A DNA stretch of 64,000 nt from Herpetosiphon giganteus (GTDB lineage: Bacteria; Chloroflexota; Chloroflexia; Chloroflexales; Herpetosiphonaceae): assembly GCF_016907925.1 (NCBI RefSeq), contig NZ_JAFBCZ010000029.1, positions 1 to 64,000 on the forward strand, in the 5' to 3' direction. The notes below the pieces were generated by a model that worked only from the letters and a program-made list of their open reading frames with translations, had not been told where the DNA came from and did not search any database. Shown one piece after another: positions 1 through 8,269 of the stretch; position 1 is the first letter of the stretch, and every line of letters starts with the position of its first letter. Made by a program: the position numbers and the translations under genes.

Positions 1-2
1 AG

Positions 3-77
3 AATTCCTCGGATCACTGGCTGCTGACACGTCCAGTATACGCGGATTCTCTGCCGTTTGTACATCGCATCGATTAA
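3..77 (+). CDS. possible 3' end of an upstream gene (partial)
   Basis: One forward frame is open from the window edge to a TAA at 75-77 and encodes about 24 residues ending in FVHRID. It reads plausibly as a protein C-terminus, but it is too short to assign. In class 1 DISARM loci the gene preceding the methylase is often drmD, an SNF2-type helicase, so this could be its end. That is only a guess from position. Confidence 0.25.
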   Translation, partial: NSSDHWLLTRPVYADSLPFVHRID

Positions 78-80
78 CTA

Positions 81-290
81 CCTACCCTTGTAAGCCAGCC
101 CCCTCTCCCACTGAACGCGGGCGAGGGGGAGCACCCGTTAGGGTAGGTTTTGATCGATTGGTCGGCGGTGGAGCATGCCCTCACCTCCCAGCCCCCTCTC
201 CCACTTGAACGCGGGAGAGGGGAGCACTAACTCCGTGGTTCCCCCTCGCCTGTTCGACGGACGAGGAGGCTGGGGGGTGAGGGGATCAGT
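81..290. repeat. GC-rich intergenic repeat block, three copies
   Basis: Two direct copies of a roughly 40-base unit lie at 95-134 and 188-227; both start CCAGCCCCCTCTCCCACT and end GAGCAC. A third, inverted and diverged copy lies at about 239-287. The first copy is bracketed by the inverted 8-mers CCTACCCT (81-88) and AGGGTAGG (140-147). The block has no coding potential and looks like a dispersed, MITE-like or REP-like intergenic element at the edge of the defence island. Confidence 0.6.
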
Positions 291-313
291 CCATGGTTAA
301 CGCAATGAACCAG

Positions 314-389
314 TACATATAGCCTTCATCATTCATCATTCATAATTCATCCTTTACATATAGCCTTCATCCTTCATAATTCATCCTTT
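314..389 (+). repeat. tandem AT-rich duplication upstream of the methylase
   Basis: The segment beginning TACATATAGCCTTCATC occurs at 314 and again at 355, each time followed by CATAATTCATCCTTT. It contains internal short CATTCAT iterations. The second copy ends immediately before the methylase ribosome binding site, so the duplication forms its 5' leader. No convincing -35/-10 pair was seen here. Confidence 0.6.
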
Positions 390-402
390 GCAAAGAGGTT
401 CT

Positions 403-3400
403 ATGTCAATTGCTCGTGATCATGCCGAATGGCTTTCGTTGGTTGAGGTATCGGGGCCGTTTCTCTCGATGCCGGTTTTGTTGCGCACCTTTCCGCATGG
501 CCTCGATGCCGATGATAGTGGCCTGCGCCAAACTCTGCGCTTGGCCTACGAGGAATGGCGCGATAATCAGCAGGGCTTAGCACCCGACCCAGCCTTGCAT
601 ACCGCATGGTGGCGCTATGTGGTTCAGGCGGTGCTTGGCATCGAACGCGATTTTTTGCATGTCGATCAGGCAATTACGCCAAATTTGCAAACCACCGTCG
701 CCGAATATGGCGAGACGCTGCGCCCAACCTGGGTGCTGCACGATCAGCAGCGCGATGCTCAGCCGCGCTTATTGGGCATGGTTGTGCCCGCCAATCAGGC
801 GCTAGAAAAAGCGTTTATCGGCAGTCGCTGGAAGGCCTCGCCCGTGATGCGCATGCTCGATTTGCTGCGCGCAACCAATGTGCCGCTCGGCTTGTTGACC
901 AATGGCGAGCATTGGATGTTGGTCGTTGCTCCCAAAGGCGCAACCAGCAGTTTTATTAGTTGGTATGCAGAGCTGTGGCTCGATGAGCCATTAACCCTGC
1001 GCGCATTTCGCTCGTTGCTAGGCGTGCGGCGCTTTTTTGGGGTGGTCGAGGCCGAAACCTTGCCCGAACTCCTGCGCGCAAGTGCCGATAATCAGCAGGA
1101 AGTGACCGATCAGCTGGGGGCGCAGGTGCGTGCCGCTGTCTCGGTGTTGGTGCAAACCCTCGATCAAATTGACCTCGATCAGCAACGCCGCTTGTTGCAG
1201 GGCATTAGCGAGGCCAAAATTTACGAAGCAGCCTTAACCGTGATGATGCGCTTGGTCTTTTTGCTTTCGGCAGAGGAGCGTGGCTTGTTGTTGCTCGGCG
1301 ATCAGCTTTACGATCAAGCGTATGCGGTTTCAACCTTGCGCGCCCAGTTACGCCAGCACGCCGACCAAGCAGGCGAGGAGGTGCTGGCCCGTCGTAGCGA
1401 TGCTTGGTGCCGCTTGTTGGCAACCTTCCGCATGATTTATGCTGGGGTCTATCACGATTTGCTGCGCTTGCCTGCCTATGGTGGCACGCTGTTCGACCCC
1501 GATCGCTTTGCTTTTTTGGAGGGTCGCAGCGCTGGTAGTTCGTGGCAAACCAGCCCAGCTCAGCCCTTGCCAGTCGATAATCGCACGGTATTGCACTTGC
1601 TCGATGCGTTGCAGATGCTGCAAGTGCCTGTGCCTGGCGGTGGTTCCGAGCCGCGCCGCTTGTCGTTTCGGGCTTTGGATATTGAGCAAATTGGCCATGT
1701 CTATGAGGGCTTGTTGGACCATACAGCCAGCCGCGCCAGCGAGCCAATGCTGGGCTTGAAAGGTGCCAAAGGGCTGGAGCCAGAAGTTGCGCTCAGTCAG
1801 TTGGAGGCTTTGCGCCAACCAAATGGCCTCGATTGGGCCGCGCTCAGCGAGCTAACCGGACGCGCTACGAAAGCCATGCAACGCGAGTTTGCCCAGCAAC
1901 CAGATTTAATGCAAAATGCCAAATTGTATTCTGCTACCCAGAACAACGAGGCGCTGTTGCAGCGGGTGTTGCCATGGCAGGGGTTGTTGCGCGAGGATAG
2001 TTTTGGCAATCCGGTCGTGATTCCCGCTGGCAGTTTGTTTGTAACCAGCGGCAGCGATCGCCGCGCCACCGGAACTCACTACACGCCGCGCAGCCTGACC
2101 GAGCCAATGGTGCAGCATGCCTTGGAACCCTTGGTTTTTGCTGGCGTGGTCGAGGGCTTGCCGCCAGAACAATGGCAGCTCCACAGCGCCGAGACCATTT
2201 TGAGCCTCAAGGTCTGCGACATGGCCATGGGTTCGGGGGCGTTTTTGGTGCAGGCCTGCCGCTATTTGGCCGAACGGGTGGTTGAAGCGTGGGAACAAGC
2301 AGAACAACGCCAGCCCAAATTGATATTAACCGCTCCAAGCGCCGACCCCAGCAGCGGGGCCTTGCAGGAGCAGCCCTTGCCCAGCGATGTTGATGAGCGG
2401 CTGGCGCTGGCCCGCCGCTTGGTGGCCGACCGCTGTTTGTATGGCGTAGACCGCAATCCGCTGGCGGTCGAGATGGCGAAATTGTCATTGTGGCTGGTGA
2501 CGCTGCAAAAAGACCGCCCATTTACCTTTCTCGACCACGCGCTGCGCTGCGGCGATTCGTTGCTCGGGGTCGATCTTGCGCAGCTTGGGGTTTGGTCGCT
2601 GGCTGGCGCGGGCAATATTCCATTGTTTATTGGCAGGCTGGATCAGGCGCGACGTAAAGCCAGCGCTGCTCGCCAAAAGCTGCAACACTTGCCAGAGCTT
2701 GATATTCGCGATTTGCAGCACAAAACGGCGCTGTTGGCCGAGGCCGATGCAGCCATGCAGCGTTTGAAGCTGGCGGCAGATGTTTTGGCGGCTACGGCCT
2801 TGGTTCCGCCGCAGTTGCGCGCTGGGCTGAGCATCGAATGGTTGCAGCGCCTTGATGCCAACTTTGAGCGCGCCGATGACCAGCCGTTGCGCGAATTGCA
2901 CGCCGAGGCCAGCAGCTACCTTGGCCCAAACAAACCCTTGCACTGGCCGCTGGAGTTTCCCGAGGTGTTCGATAGCGAGCAGCAAGCCCACCCCAGCCTT
3001 GAGACGCTGTTGGATAAAGTGAAGCACGATCAGCCAATTGCGCCGATTCGGCCAACCGGCTTTGATGCGATTATTGGCAACCCGCCGTTTATGGGCGGCC
3101 AGAAGATTACAGGCGCACTTGGTACGCCCTATAGAAATTATTTAATAGAGGTCATTGCTGAGGGCAAAAAAGGACTTGTTGATTTATGTGCCTACTTCTT
3201 TTTACGCGCCGCGCCACTGCTGGCGATCAATGGCATGCTTGGCTTGATTGCCACCAACACAATTGCCCAAGGCGATACCCGCGAAGTTGGCTTGGATCAA
3301 CTGCTGAGCCAAACAATGAGCATCGTGCGGGCGATTCCTAGCCAGCCATGGCCAGGCACAGCAGCCTTAGAAGTAGCACACCTCTGGTTGCATCGCGGTC

Positions 3401-4503
3401 TCTGGCAAGGCTCGTATTATTTAGATGATCGGTTGGTAAGTGGCATCAATGCCTACTTAGCTGAACCAAGCGCCGTCAGTGGCAAGCCCAATCGCTTAGC
3501 GGCCAATGCTGCTAAATCCTTTATTGGATCGTATGTATTAGGCATGGGCTTTGTGCTTGAACCAAGCGAAGCCCATGCCATGATTGAGCGTGATTCGCGT
3601 AATCGTGAGGTGCTGTTTCCCTACCTCAATGGCGAAGATTTGAATACCAACCCTGATCAGTCACCTAGCCGCTGGGTGATTAACTTTCACGATTGGCCGC
3701 TTGAAAAGGCCCAAACCTATCCTGATCCATATAATATTGTATTGGAAAAGGTAAAATCACAACGTCTTGCTCAAAATGATCAATATGGTAGAAATAACTG
3801 GTGGAAATTTATGCGAACAAGGCCTGAACTCTACCAAACCATTGCAGGGATGGGGCGGGTTTTAGTTTTATCTCGTGTAAGCCAGCATTTTTGTCCTTGT
3901 TATGTGAAAAATAATCAAATTTATAATGAGAGACTAACAGTTTTTGCTATTAACCCTGAACTTTATTGTTTTGTACAATCATCTTTACATGAAAAATGGA
4001 TGTTATTATATGGTTCTACTTTAGAAACGAGACCTATGTATACTCCATCCGATTGCTTCGAAACCTTCCCCTTTCCCGAAGCAATTGACGGGCTAGAGGC
4101 GATTGGCGAGCAGTATCACCAGTTGCGCCAACAGATTATGCTGGCCCACAACGAAGGCCTGACCAAAACCTACAATCGTTTTCACAACCCCGCTGAGAGC
4201 AGCGAATCGATTGTGGCCTTGCGGCAAGCGCATGTGGCCATGGACGAAGCGGTGCGCAACGCCTACGGCTGGGATGATTTGGCCTTAGAGCACGATTTTC
4301 ATCAAACCAAACAAGGCTTGCGCTACACCATCAGCGAGGCAGCGCGGCGCAACGTGCTTGATCGCTTGTTGGCGCTCAATCATCAACGCTATGCAGCAGA
4401 AGTTGCCGCAGGCTTGCACGACAAAACGCCGAAAAAAGCCAAATCCAGCAAAAAGGCCAAGGCCGCCGCAGCCAATGACCAGCAACAGGGCATGGAATTT
4501 TAG
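403..4503 (+). CDS. drmMI: Eco57I-type N6-adenine DNA methylase, DISARM DrmMI-like
   Basis: Large N6-adenine methyltransferase of about 1366 residues that would mark host DNA so the DISARM machinery can tell it from foreign DNA. The SAM-binding motif I DMAMGSGAF is at residues 606-614 and the catalytic NPPF motif IV is at 893-896. A target-recognition region follows and ends near YTPSDCFETFPFP. The C-terminus is a Lys/Ala-rich tail. ATG 403 is preferred because AAAGAGG lies at 392-398; a TTG at 388 is possible in frame. No nuclease or helicase motif was recognised, so it is probably not a self-contained type IIG restriction enzyme. The segments around 3110-3190 and 3720-4060 are strikingly AT-rich compared with the rest of the gene. 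The family call is confident. The DISARM assignment rests on the drmABC genes 8 kb downstream. Confidence 0.85.
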   Translation: MSIARDHAEWLSLVEVSGPFLSMPVLLRTFPHGLDADDSGLRQTLRLAYEEWRDNQQGLAPDPALHTAWWRYVVQAVLGIERDFLHVDQAITPNLQTTVAEYGETLRPTWVLHDQQRDAQPRLLGMVVPANQALEKAFIGSRWKASPVMRMLDLLRATNVPLGLLTNGEHWMLVVAPKGATSSFISWYAELWLDEPLTLRAFRSLLGVRRFFGVVEAETLPELLRASADNQQEVTDQLGAQVRAAVSVLVQTLDQIDLDQQRRLLQGISEAKIYEAALTVMMRLVFLLSAEERGLLLLGDQLYDQAYAVSTLRAQLRQHADQAGEEVLARRSDAWCRLLATFRMIYAGVYHDLLRLPAYGGTLFDPDRFAFLEGRSAGSSWQTSPAQPLPVDNRTVLHLLDALQMLQVPVPGGGSEPRRLSFRALDIEQIGHVYEGLLDHTASRASEPMLGLKGAKGLEPEVALSQLEALRQPNGLDWAALSELTGRATKAMQREFAQQPDLMQNAKLYSATQNNEALLQRVLPWQGLLREDSFGNPVVIPAGSLFVTSGSDRRATGTHYTPRSLTEPMVQHALEPLVFAGVVEGLPPEQWQLHSAETILSLKVCDMAMGSGAFLVQACRYLAERVVEAWEQAEQRQPKLILTAPSADPSSGALQEQPLPSDVDERLALARRLVADRCLYGVDRNPLAVEMAKLSLWLVTLQKDRPFTFLDHALRCGDSLLGVDLAQLGVWSLAGAGNIPLFIGRLDQARRKASAARQKLQHLPELDIRDLQHKTALLAEADAAMQRLKLAADVLAATALVPPQLRAGLSIEWLQRLDANFERADDQPLRELHAEASSYLGPNKPLHWPLEFPEVFDSEQQAHPSLETLLDKVKHDQPIAPIRPTGFDAIIGNPPFMGGQKITGALGTPYRNYLIEVIAEGKKGLVDLCAYFFLRAAPLLAINGMLGLIATNTIAQGDTREVGLDQLLSQTMSIVRAIPSQPWPGTAALEVAHLWLHRGLWQGSYYLDDRLVSGINAYLAEPSAVSGKPNRLAANAAKSFIGSYVLGMGFVLEPSEAHAMIERDSRNREVLFPYLNGEDLNTNPDQSPSRWVINFHDWPLEKAQTYPDPYNIVLEKVKSQRLAQNDQYGRNNWWKFMRTRPELYQTIAGMGRVLVLSRVSQHFCPCYVKNNQIYNERLTVFAINPELYCFVQSSLHEKWMLLYGSTLETRPMYTPSDCFETFPFPEAIDGLEAIGEQYHQLRQQIMLAHNEGLTKTYNRFHNPAESSESIVALRQAHVAMDEAVRNAYGWDDLALEHDFHQTKQGLRYTISEAARRNVLDRLLALNHQRYAAEVAAGLHDKTPKKAKSSKKAKAAAANDQQQGMEF

Positions 4504-4519
4504 CACGGGAGCAACAACG

Positions 4520-5170
4520 ATGGCAGGCTATCTGATCTATCATCCCAAGCGCCAAATAATGGAGCATGCAGGCAAACTGATTCATCATGATTCGCTGGAG
4601 GGCAACCAAGACCCGTATATTTGGCAGGCGCAATTTCTGCACAGCTACTGCCATATTACCCAAATGCGTCCGCAGGTGGGTGACATCAATTTTTGGGTGG
4701 CTGGCGATACCTTTCCGCACTTCCAGCAGCTCTTTTGCGATTTAGTGTTTGTGGTTGCCAGCAAGCACTACTGGCCTGAGGCCAACCAGATCGCGCCCGA
4801 TGAGCCGCTTGTCGATTCAGCGGCGGCCTATGCTGACCATTATCAATGGGCGCAATGGCAACATCAATTCAAACGCCGGCGGCGCTTCACGCTCAAAGCT
4901 GATCCTGCGCGCAGCTTTCAAGGCCTGAACCACGATTGGTCGCTGATTGATATTGTGCCTGGGTTGGCCGAAGCAGGGCTTGATCTTGAGCGATTGCGCA
5001 GCAAACTGCGGGCTGGCTTCAACTCGCAACCAATGGCGCTCAGCGCTGAACAGGCCACGGCGCTCTATCAATGGCTCGACGAACAAGCGGCGCAACGCTG
5101 GTCTGGTGCAGAACTAGCTGCGATTCGCAACCCAGCGCCTGCCAGCGACCCAAGCAAAGCCCGCTGTTGA
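4520..5170 (+). CDS. hypothetical protein in methylase operon
   Basis: A 216-residue protein starting MAGYLIYHPKRQ, 16 bases after the methylase stop, with a CGGGAG ribosome binding site at 4506-4511. It is rich in aromatic residues and His. The first half carries the conserved-looking stretch GDINFWVAGDTF followed by a hydrophobic segment; the C-terminal half is helical and charged. No catalytic motif is obvious, and there is no signal peptide or membrane segment, so it is probably cytoplasmic. The tight spacing implies co-transcription and a role tied to the methylase. I do not recognise the family. A longer in-frame start at 4358 inside the methylase gene is unlikely because the ribosome binding site supports 4520. 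Confidence 0.75.
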   Translation: MAGYLIYHPKRQIMEHAGKLIHHDSLEGNQDPYIWQAQFLHSYCHITQMRPQVGDINFWVAGDTFPHFQQLFCDLVFVVASKHYWPEANQIAPDEPLVDSAAAYADHYQWAQWQHQFKRRRRFTLKADPARSFQGLNHDWSLIDIVPGLAEAGLDLERLRSKLRAGFNSQPMALSAEQATALYQWLDEQAAQRWSGAELAAIRNPAPASDPSKARC

Positions 5171-5192
5171 TCGCACGAACGAGGAATAAGCG

Positions 5193-5792
5193 ATGGTCTA
5201 CCCAACCCTTGATTACGCAACGATCACCACAATCCAGCCGTATTCGCTCTATCCATTGACCATGCTTGATCTGCTGACCGATGATCTTTTAGCGCTAGCC
5301 GAGCGCCTGCGGGCAGATGGCTATCATTGCGTTGTGCTAGATGGAACCGAGCTGAATAGCAAACTCGAATGCCATTTGGCCTTTGCCTACGGCTACGATT
5401 TTGAAGGTCACAACGACTATCATGGCATCCGCAACCCATCATGGGACGCGTTTATTAGTGAAATGCGCTGTGCGGGGAGTGTGATTGAGCATAACCAACT
5501 GCGCCAGCGATACCGTGGTTTTGTGTTGGTCTACTTACACCCTGAACGCTTTTTCAAGGCCGATGTGGTGAACTTTGCCATGCTGCTTGATATTCTAATT
5601 GGAACCGTTGCCGAACACTATCGCGCCAAAGGCATTCCCTTTAATGTAGTTCTTTCGCCGATCAATAAACGCATGTATCAATTTCTTAACACCCTTAAGA
5701 TTAGCGACCGAACATCAGCAGCATTTAATCCCTTTCTAGAAGTATTTTTTGATCCAGCGACGTTTGATCCCTTTTCAGACGAAGATTTTTAA
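5193..5792 (+). CDS. barstar-like domain protein
   Basis: A 199-residue protein with a GAGGA ribosome binding site at 5181-5185. Residues about 45-95 resemble barstar: VVLDGTELNSK is followed by a helix, then a Tyr/Gly/His-rich loop and NPSWDAFISEM, matching the family pattern of a strand, a helix, Y-x-G-x-x-W-D-A and a second helix. Barstar-family proteins bind and inhibit RNases, and some act as antitoxins. The C-terminal half (LHPERF, FNPFLEVFFDP) is unfamiliar. The gene lies 22 bases after its upstream neighbour in the methylase operon. An inhibitory or binding role inside the defence locus is inferred, and no barnase-like partner was seen. Confidence 0.65.
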   Translation: MVYPTLDYATITTIQPYSLYPLTMLDLLTDDLLALAERLRADGYHCVVLDGTELNSKLECHLAFAYGYDFEGHNDYHGIRNPSWDAFISEMRCAGSVIEHNQLRQRYRGFVLVYLHPERFFKADVVNFAMLLDILIGTVAEHYRAKGIPFNVVLSPINKRMYQFLNTLKISDRTSAAFNPFLEVFFDPATFDPFSDEDF

Positions 5793-5867
5793 GCTTCAAC
5801 GTGGAGCGGTGAGGGATTGCAATCCCCTATATGACTGATAAACGGTATGTGCCAAGGAGCAGGCCCA

Positions 5868-7622
5868 ATGCGATTTAGTGTGCAACAACTTCTCAATGAT
5901 CGTCCGCCACCGGTAACTGTTTCGCTGGCTGATACCATGGATACCGCCATCGATTTGATGCGGGAATATGATTATAGCCAACTGCCAGTGGTCGATGCGC
6001 AAGGCAAACCGATTGGATTAGTTTTTAGCGATGGGATTGTCCAAGTAGTCCATCATTTTCAAGTTAAGCCCCAGACTCTGCGGATTTCCGATGTTATGCA
6101 AAAACCTATGATTACGCGTGATGATCAAGAGCTATTTGATTTGCTAGATACGGTGCAAGCCAAAGGTTCTGTATTGATTGTCGACAACCAAGGTTTGTTA
6201 ACGGGAATCGTGACGAGCTATGACACAACTGAGTATTTTCGTCGTCAAACCCAAGATCTAATGTATGTTCAAGATATTGAATTTCGGTTGCGCGATTTTA
6301 TTCTTTCATTCTTGTTGCAGTCGAATCCAGAGCTTGAAGGAGGATCGGATACCCCGACAGTCGTGATTCCACGCGGCCAAGCACAGCGAGCTGATTTTAT
6401 CAAAGCTGTTAAGGCGCTGATGGCAGACTCACAAGCTCCAACAATTAGTGATCGGCGCATTCTGAATGTCTTCGAAACCCACTTCGAGCAAACGTCTGAT
6501 CCTCAGCCAATCGATCAATTAACGCTTGCGGAGATTATCCAACTCTTTCTCTCAAGGGACTATTGGCGTTATTATGGCCATGTATTTAGCGTAAAGCCAG
6601 AAGATATTCGCACGATCTTCGAAATTATTCGGAAAACCCGCAACGATTTAGCTCATCTGCGTGAAATTACAAACTATCAGCGCGAGCGATTGCGTTTTTG
6701 CAAAGATTGGCTGGCCCGTCATCAACCGCCACAGCTCGATACCTCCGCAATTGCTGTAATTGATGATGTAGCACCAATACAAGCGACCGATACAACGGAA
6801 CCAGTTATTATCGAGTCAGTCCAGACACCTAGCGAATTTGAAGATCCTCCGTTGCCCAATGCTAGCCGCTACGATCGTCTTGCCCACTGGCTACGTAGCC
6901 AAAACCGAACAATCAGCCAAATTCAACTGAGTTTTGCGCAAATTGAAGATATTCTTGCGTTTCCGCTCCCTCCATCAGCACGAACCCATCGCGCATGGTG
7001 GGCTAACGATACCTATGGCCATGCACATTCAAAGAGTTGGTTAGCCGCCGATTGGAAAGTCAGTTCTATTAATATGGATCAAGAGAAGGTGAGCTTTAGC
7101 CAGATTCATGAGCGCCAGCAAGCCTATATTGATTTCTTCAGCCGGTTTGTGGCAGAACTGAGATCACGAGACAAGCGCTTTTTGCCAATGTCACCCGATG
7201 GCACCTCGTGGATTACAGTGGCACGGATAAAAGCACAACAGCGGTCAATTGCCGCCTTGAATGCCCAATTTACGCGCACCGGCTTCTTTCGGCTTGAATT
7301 GTATATTGATACCGGAAACGAAGCCCTGAATACCGCGATCTATGAAGCCTTGTGGCAGCTCTATTTGCCAAAGATGGCCAAATTGACAAGTCGGATTGGG
7401 ACTGCCCCTGAGTGGGACACCATGCCACGCCGTCGCGCTTCACGGGTGACTGTTTCCCATCAGGGGGCAATTACCGCTAGCAAAGAGGAGCTTGCCGCCA
7501 TCCGCCAGTGGGGAGTCGAGACGATGGTGATGTTTCATCAACTGTTTGCTGACGCAGGCCAACTCCTCGAACAGCACTATACCACTGGTGCTGCGCCGGA
7601 GCTAGCCGCCTTGTTTGCATAA
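5868..7622 (+). CDS. CBS pair - HEPN-like - DUF7662 - DUF4268 fusion protein
   Basis: A 584-residue multidomain protein. ATG 5868 is chosen because AAGGAG lies at 5854-5859; an in-frame ATG at 5847 lacks such a site. Residues about 8-135 form two CBS domains, which usually sense adenine nucleotides. Around residues 180-275 is a helical segment with R258-NDLA-H263, the Rx4-6H signature of HEPN RNases, similar to Swt1-like HEPN. Residues about 335-415 match DUF7662 (SFAQIEDIL then RAWWANDT). Residues about 430-580 resemble DUF4268, often found with restriction or nuclease modules. The architecture suggests a nucleotide-controlled RNase or effector in the defence island. The domain calls come from motif reading; the fusion as a functional unit is inferred. 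Confidence 0.75.
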   Translation: MRFSVQQLLNDRPPPVTVSLADTMDTAIDLMREYDYSQLPVVDAQGKPIGLVFSDGIVQVVHHFQVKPQTLRISDVMQKPMITRDDQELFDLLDTVQAKGSVLIVDNQGLLTGIVTSYDTTEYFRRQTQDLMYVQDIEFRLRDFILSFLLQSNPELEGGSDTPTVVIPRGQAQRADFIKAVKALMADSQAPTISDRRILNVFETHFEQTSDPQPIDQLTLAEIIQLFLSRDYWRYYGHVFSVKPEDIRTIFEIIRKTRNDLAHLREITNYQRERLRFCKDWLARHQPPQLDTSAIAVIDDVAPIQATDTTEPVIIESVQTPSEFEDPPLPNASRYDRLAHWLRSQNRTISQIQLSFAQIEDILAFPLPPSARTHRAWWANDTYGHAHSKSWLAADWKVSSINMDQEKVSFSQIHERQQAYIDFFSRFVAELRSRDKRFLPMSPDGTSWITVARIKAQQRSIAALNAQFTRTGFFRLELYIDTGNEALNTAIYEALWQLYLPKMAKLTSRIGTAPEWDTMPRRRASRVTVSHQGAITASKEELAAIRQWGVETMVMFHQLFADAGQLLEQHYTTGAAPELAALFA

Positions 7623-7669
7623 TGTCGTAACGCGGTCAATCCCTCAGCCATTCAATCGGTTGGGGGGCC

Positions 7670-8269
7670 TCACTCGCGTTCTAATTTGTTCAGCGCTTCG
7701 ACCAAGCGAAAAACTGTGGTCGATGGGTTATCTTTTTCAGGGTTGACTGGCTGATACAGCTGAAGCAAGCGCTTGGCATGCTGAATGGCTTTGGTTTGGC
7801 GTGATTCAAGCAGTGCGTACATATCTGGCCTTGATTTGCGATAGTCGAAGCCAAGTGCTTCGCTCAGCAACCTAGGATATTCAGCCCGTTCAATCGCGGT
7901 TTGATAAAAATGAAAATGCAGCAGATACCAGAGTTCAAAGCATTCATTTGAATACGCTACCTTGATGCCATGCTGTTCTGCCTGTTGAAGCGCCGTATTA
8001 AACTGACCAGGCGGCACCGAATCGCGATCAAAGACACACCAAACCTGATCATACGTATGCGCTTGTTGTTCCTCACGGGCTTTTTTGACTAGATTTAATG
8101 GGCTATCACCTTCGCCAAGGACATGGATTTTTTTCGAGACGCGAAAACTACGAAAATAATTTGGTTCGGTCTTCTCACCTTCACAAACAATCAAAACAAC
8201 TGCTTCTTCATCACGCTGATTGATGGGCCGGCGCAAATAGTCAATTCTACGACGCGCATGCTTATTCAT
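7670..8269 (-). CDS. rloB: RloB-family Toprim-like protein (AbiLii-like)
   Basis: A 199-residue protein of the RloB family with the N-terminal signature IVCEGEKTEPNYF and the acidic pair FDRDS, as expected for a Toprim/OLD-type metal-binding fold. RloB proteins partner with an AAA15 ATPase in abortive-infection modules such as AbiL, where the ATPase is thought to sense infection and the Toprim protein to cleave nucleic acid. ATG 8269 overlaps the end of the ATPase gene by 8 bases (ATGAATAA), indicating translational coupling. A TTG at 8293 is an alternative start. The pair is on the opposite strand to the surrounding island. Confidence 0.85.
   Translation of the reverse strand: MNKHARRRIDYLRRPINQRDEEAVVLIVCEGEKTEPNYFRSFRVSKKIHVLGEGDSPLNLVKKAREEQQAHTYDQVWCVFDRDSVPPGQFNTALQQAEQHGIKVAYSNECFELWYLLHFHFYQTAIERAEYPRLLSEALGFDYRKSRPDMYALLESRQTKAIQHAKRLLQLYQPVNPEKDNPSTTVFRLVEALNKLERE

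Noticed and set aside
403-4503. Stand-alone type IIG restriction-modification enzyme
   Set aside because: No nuclease motif was seen in the N-terminal part, and the drmABC genes downstream fit a DISARM methylase better.
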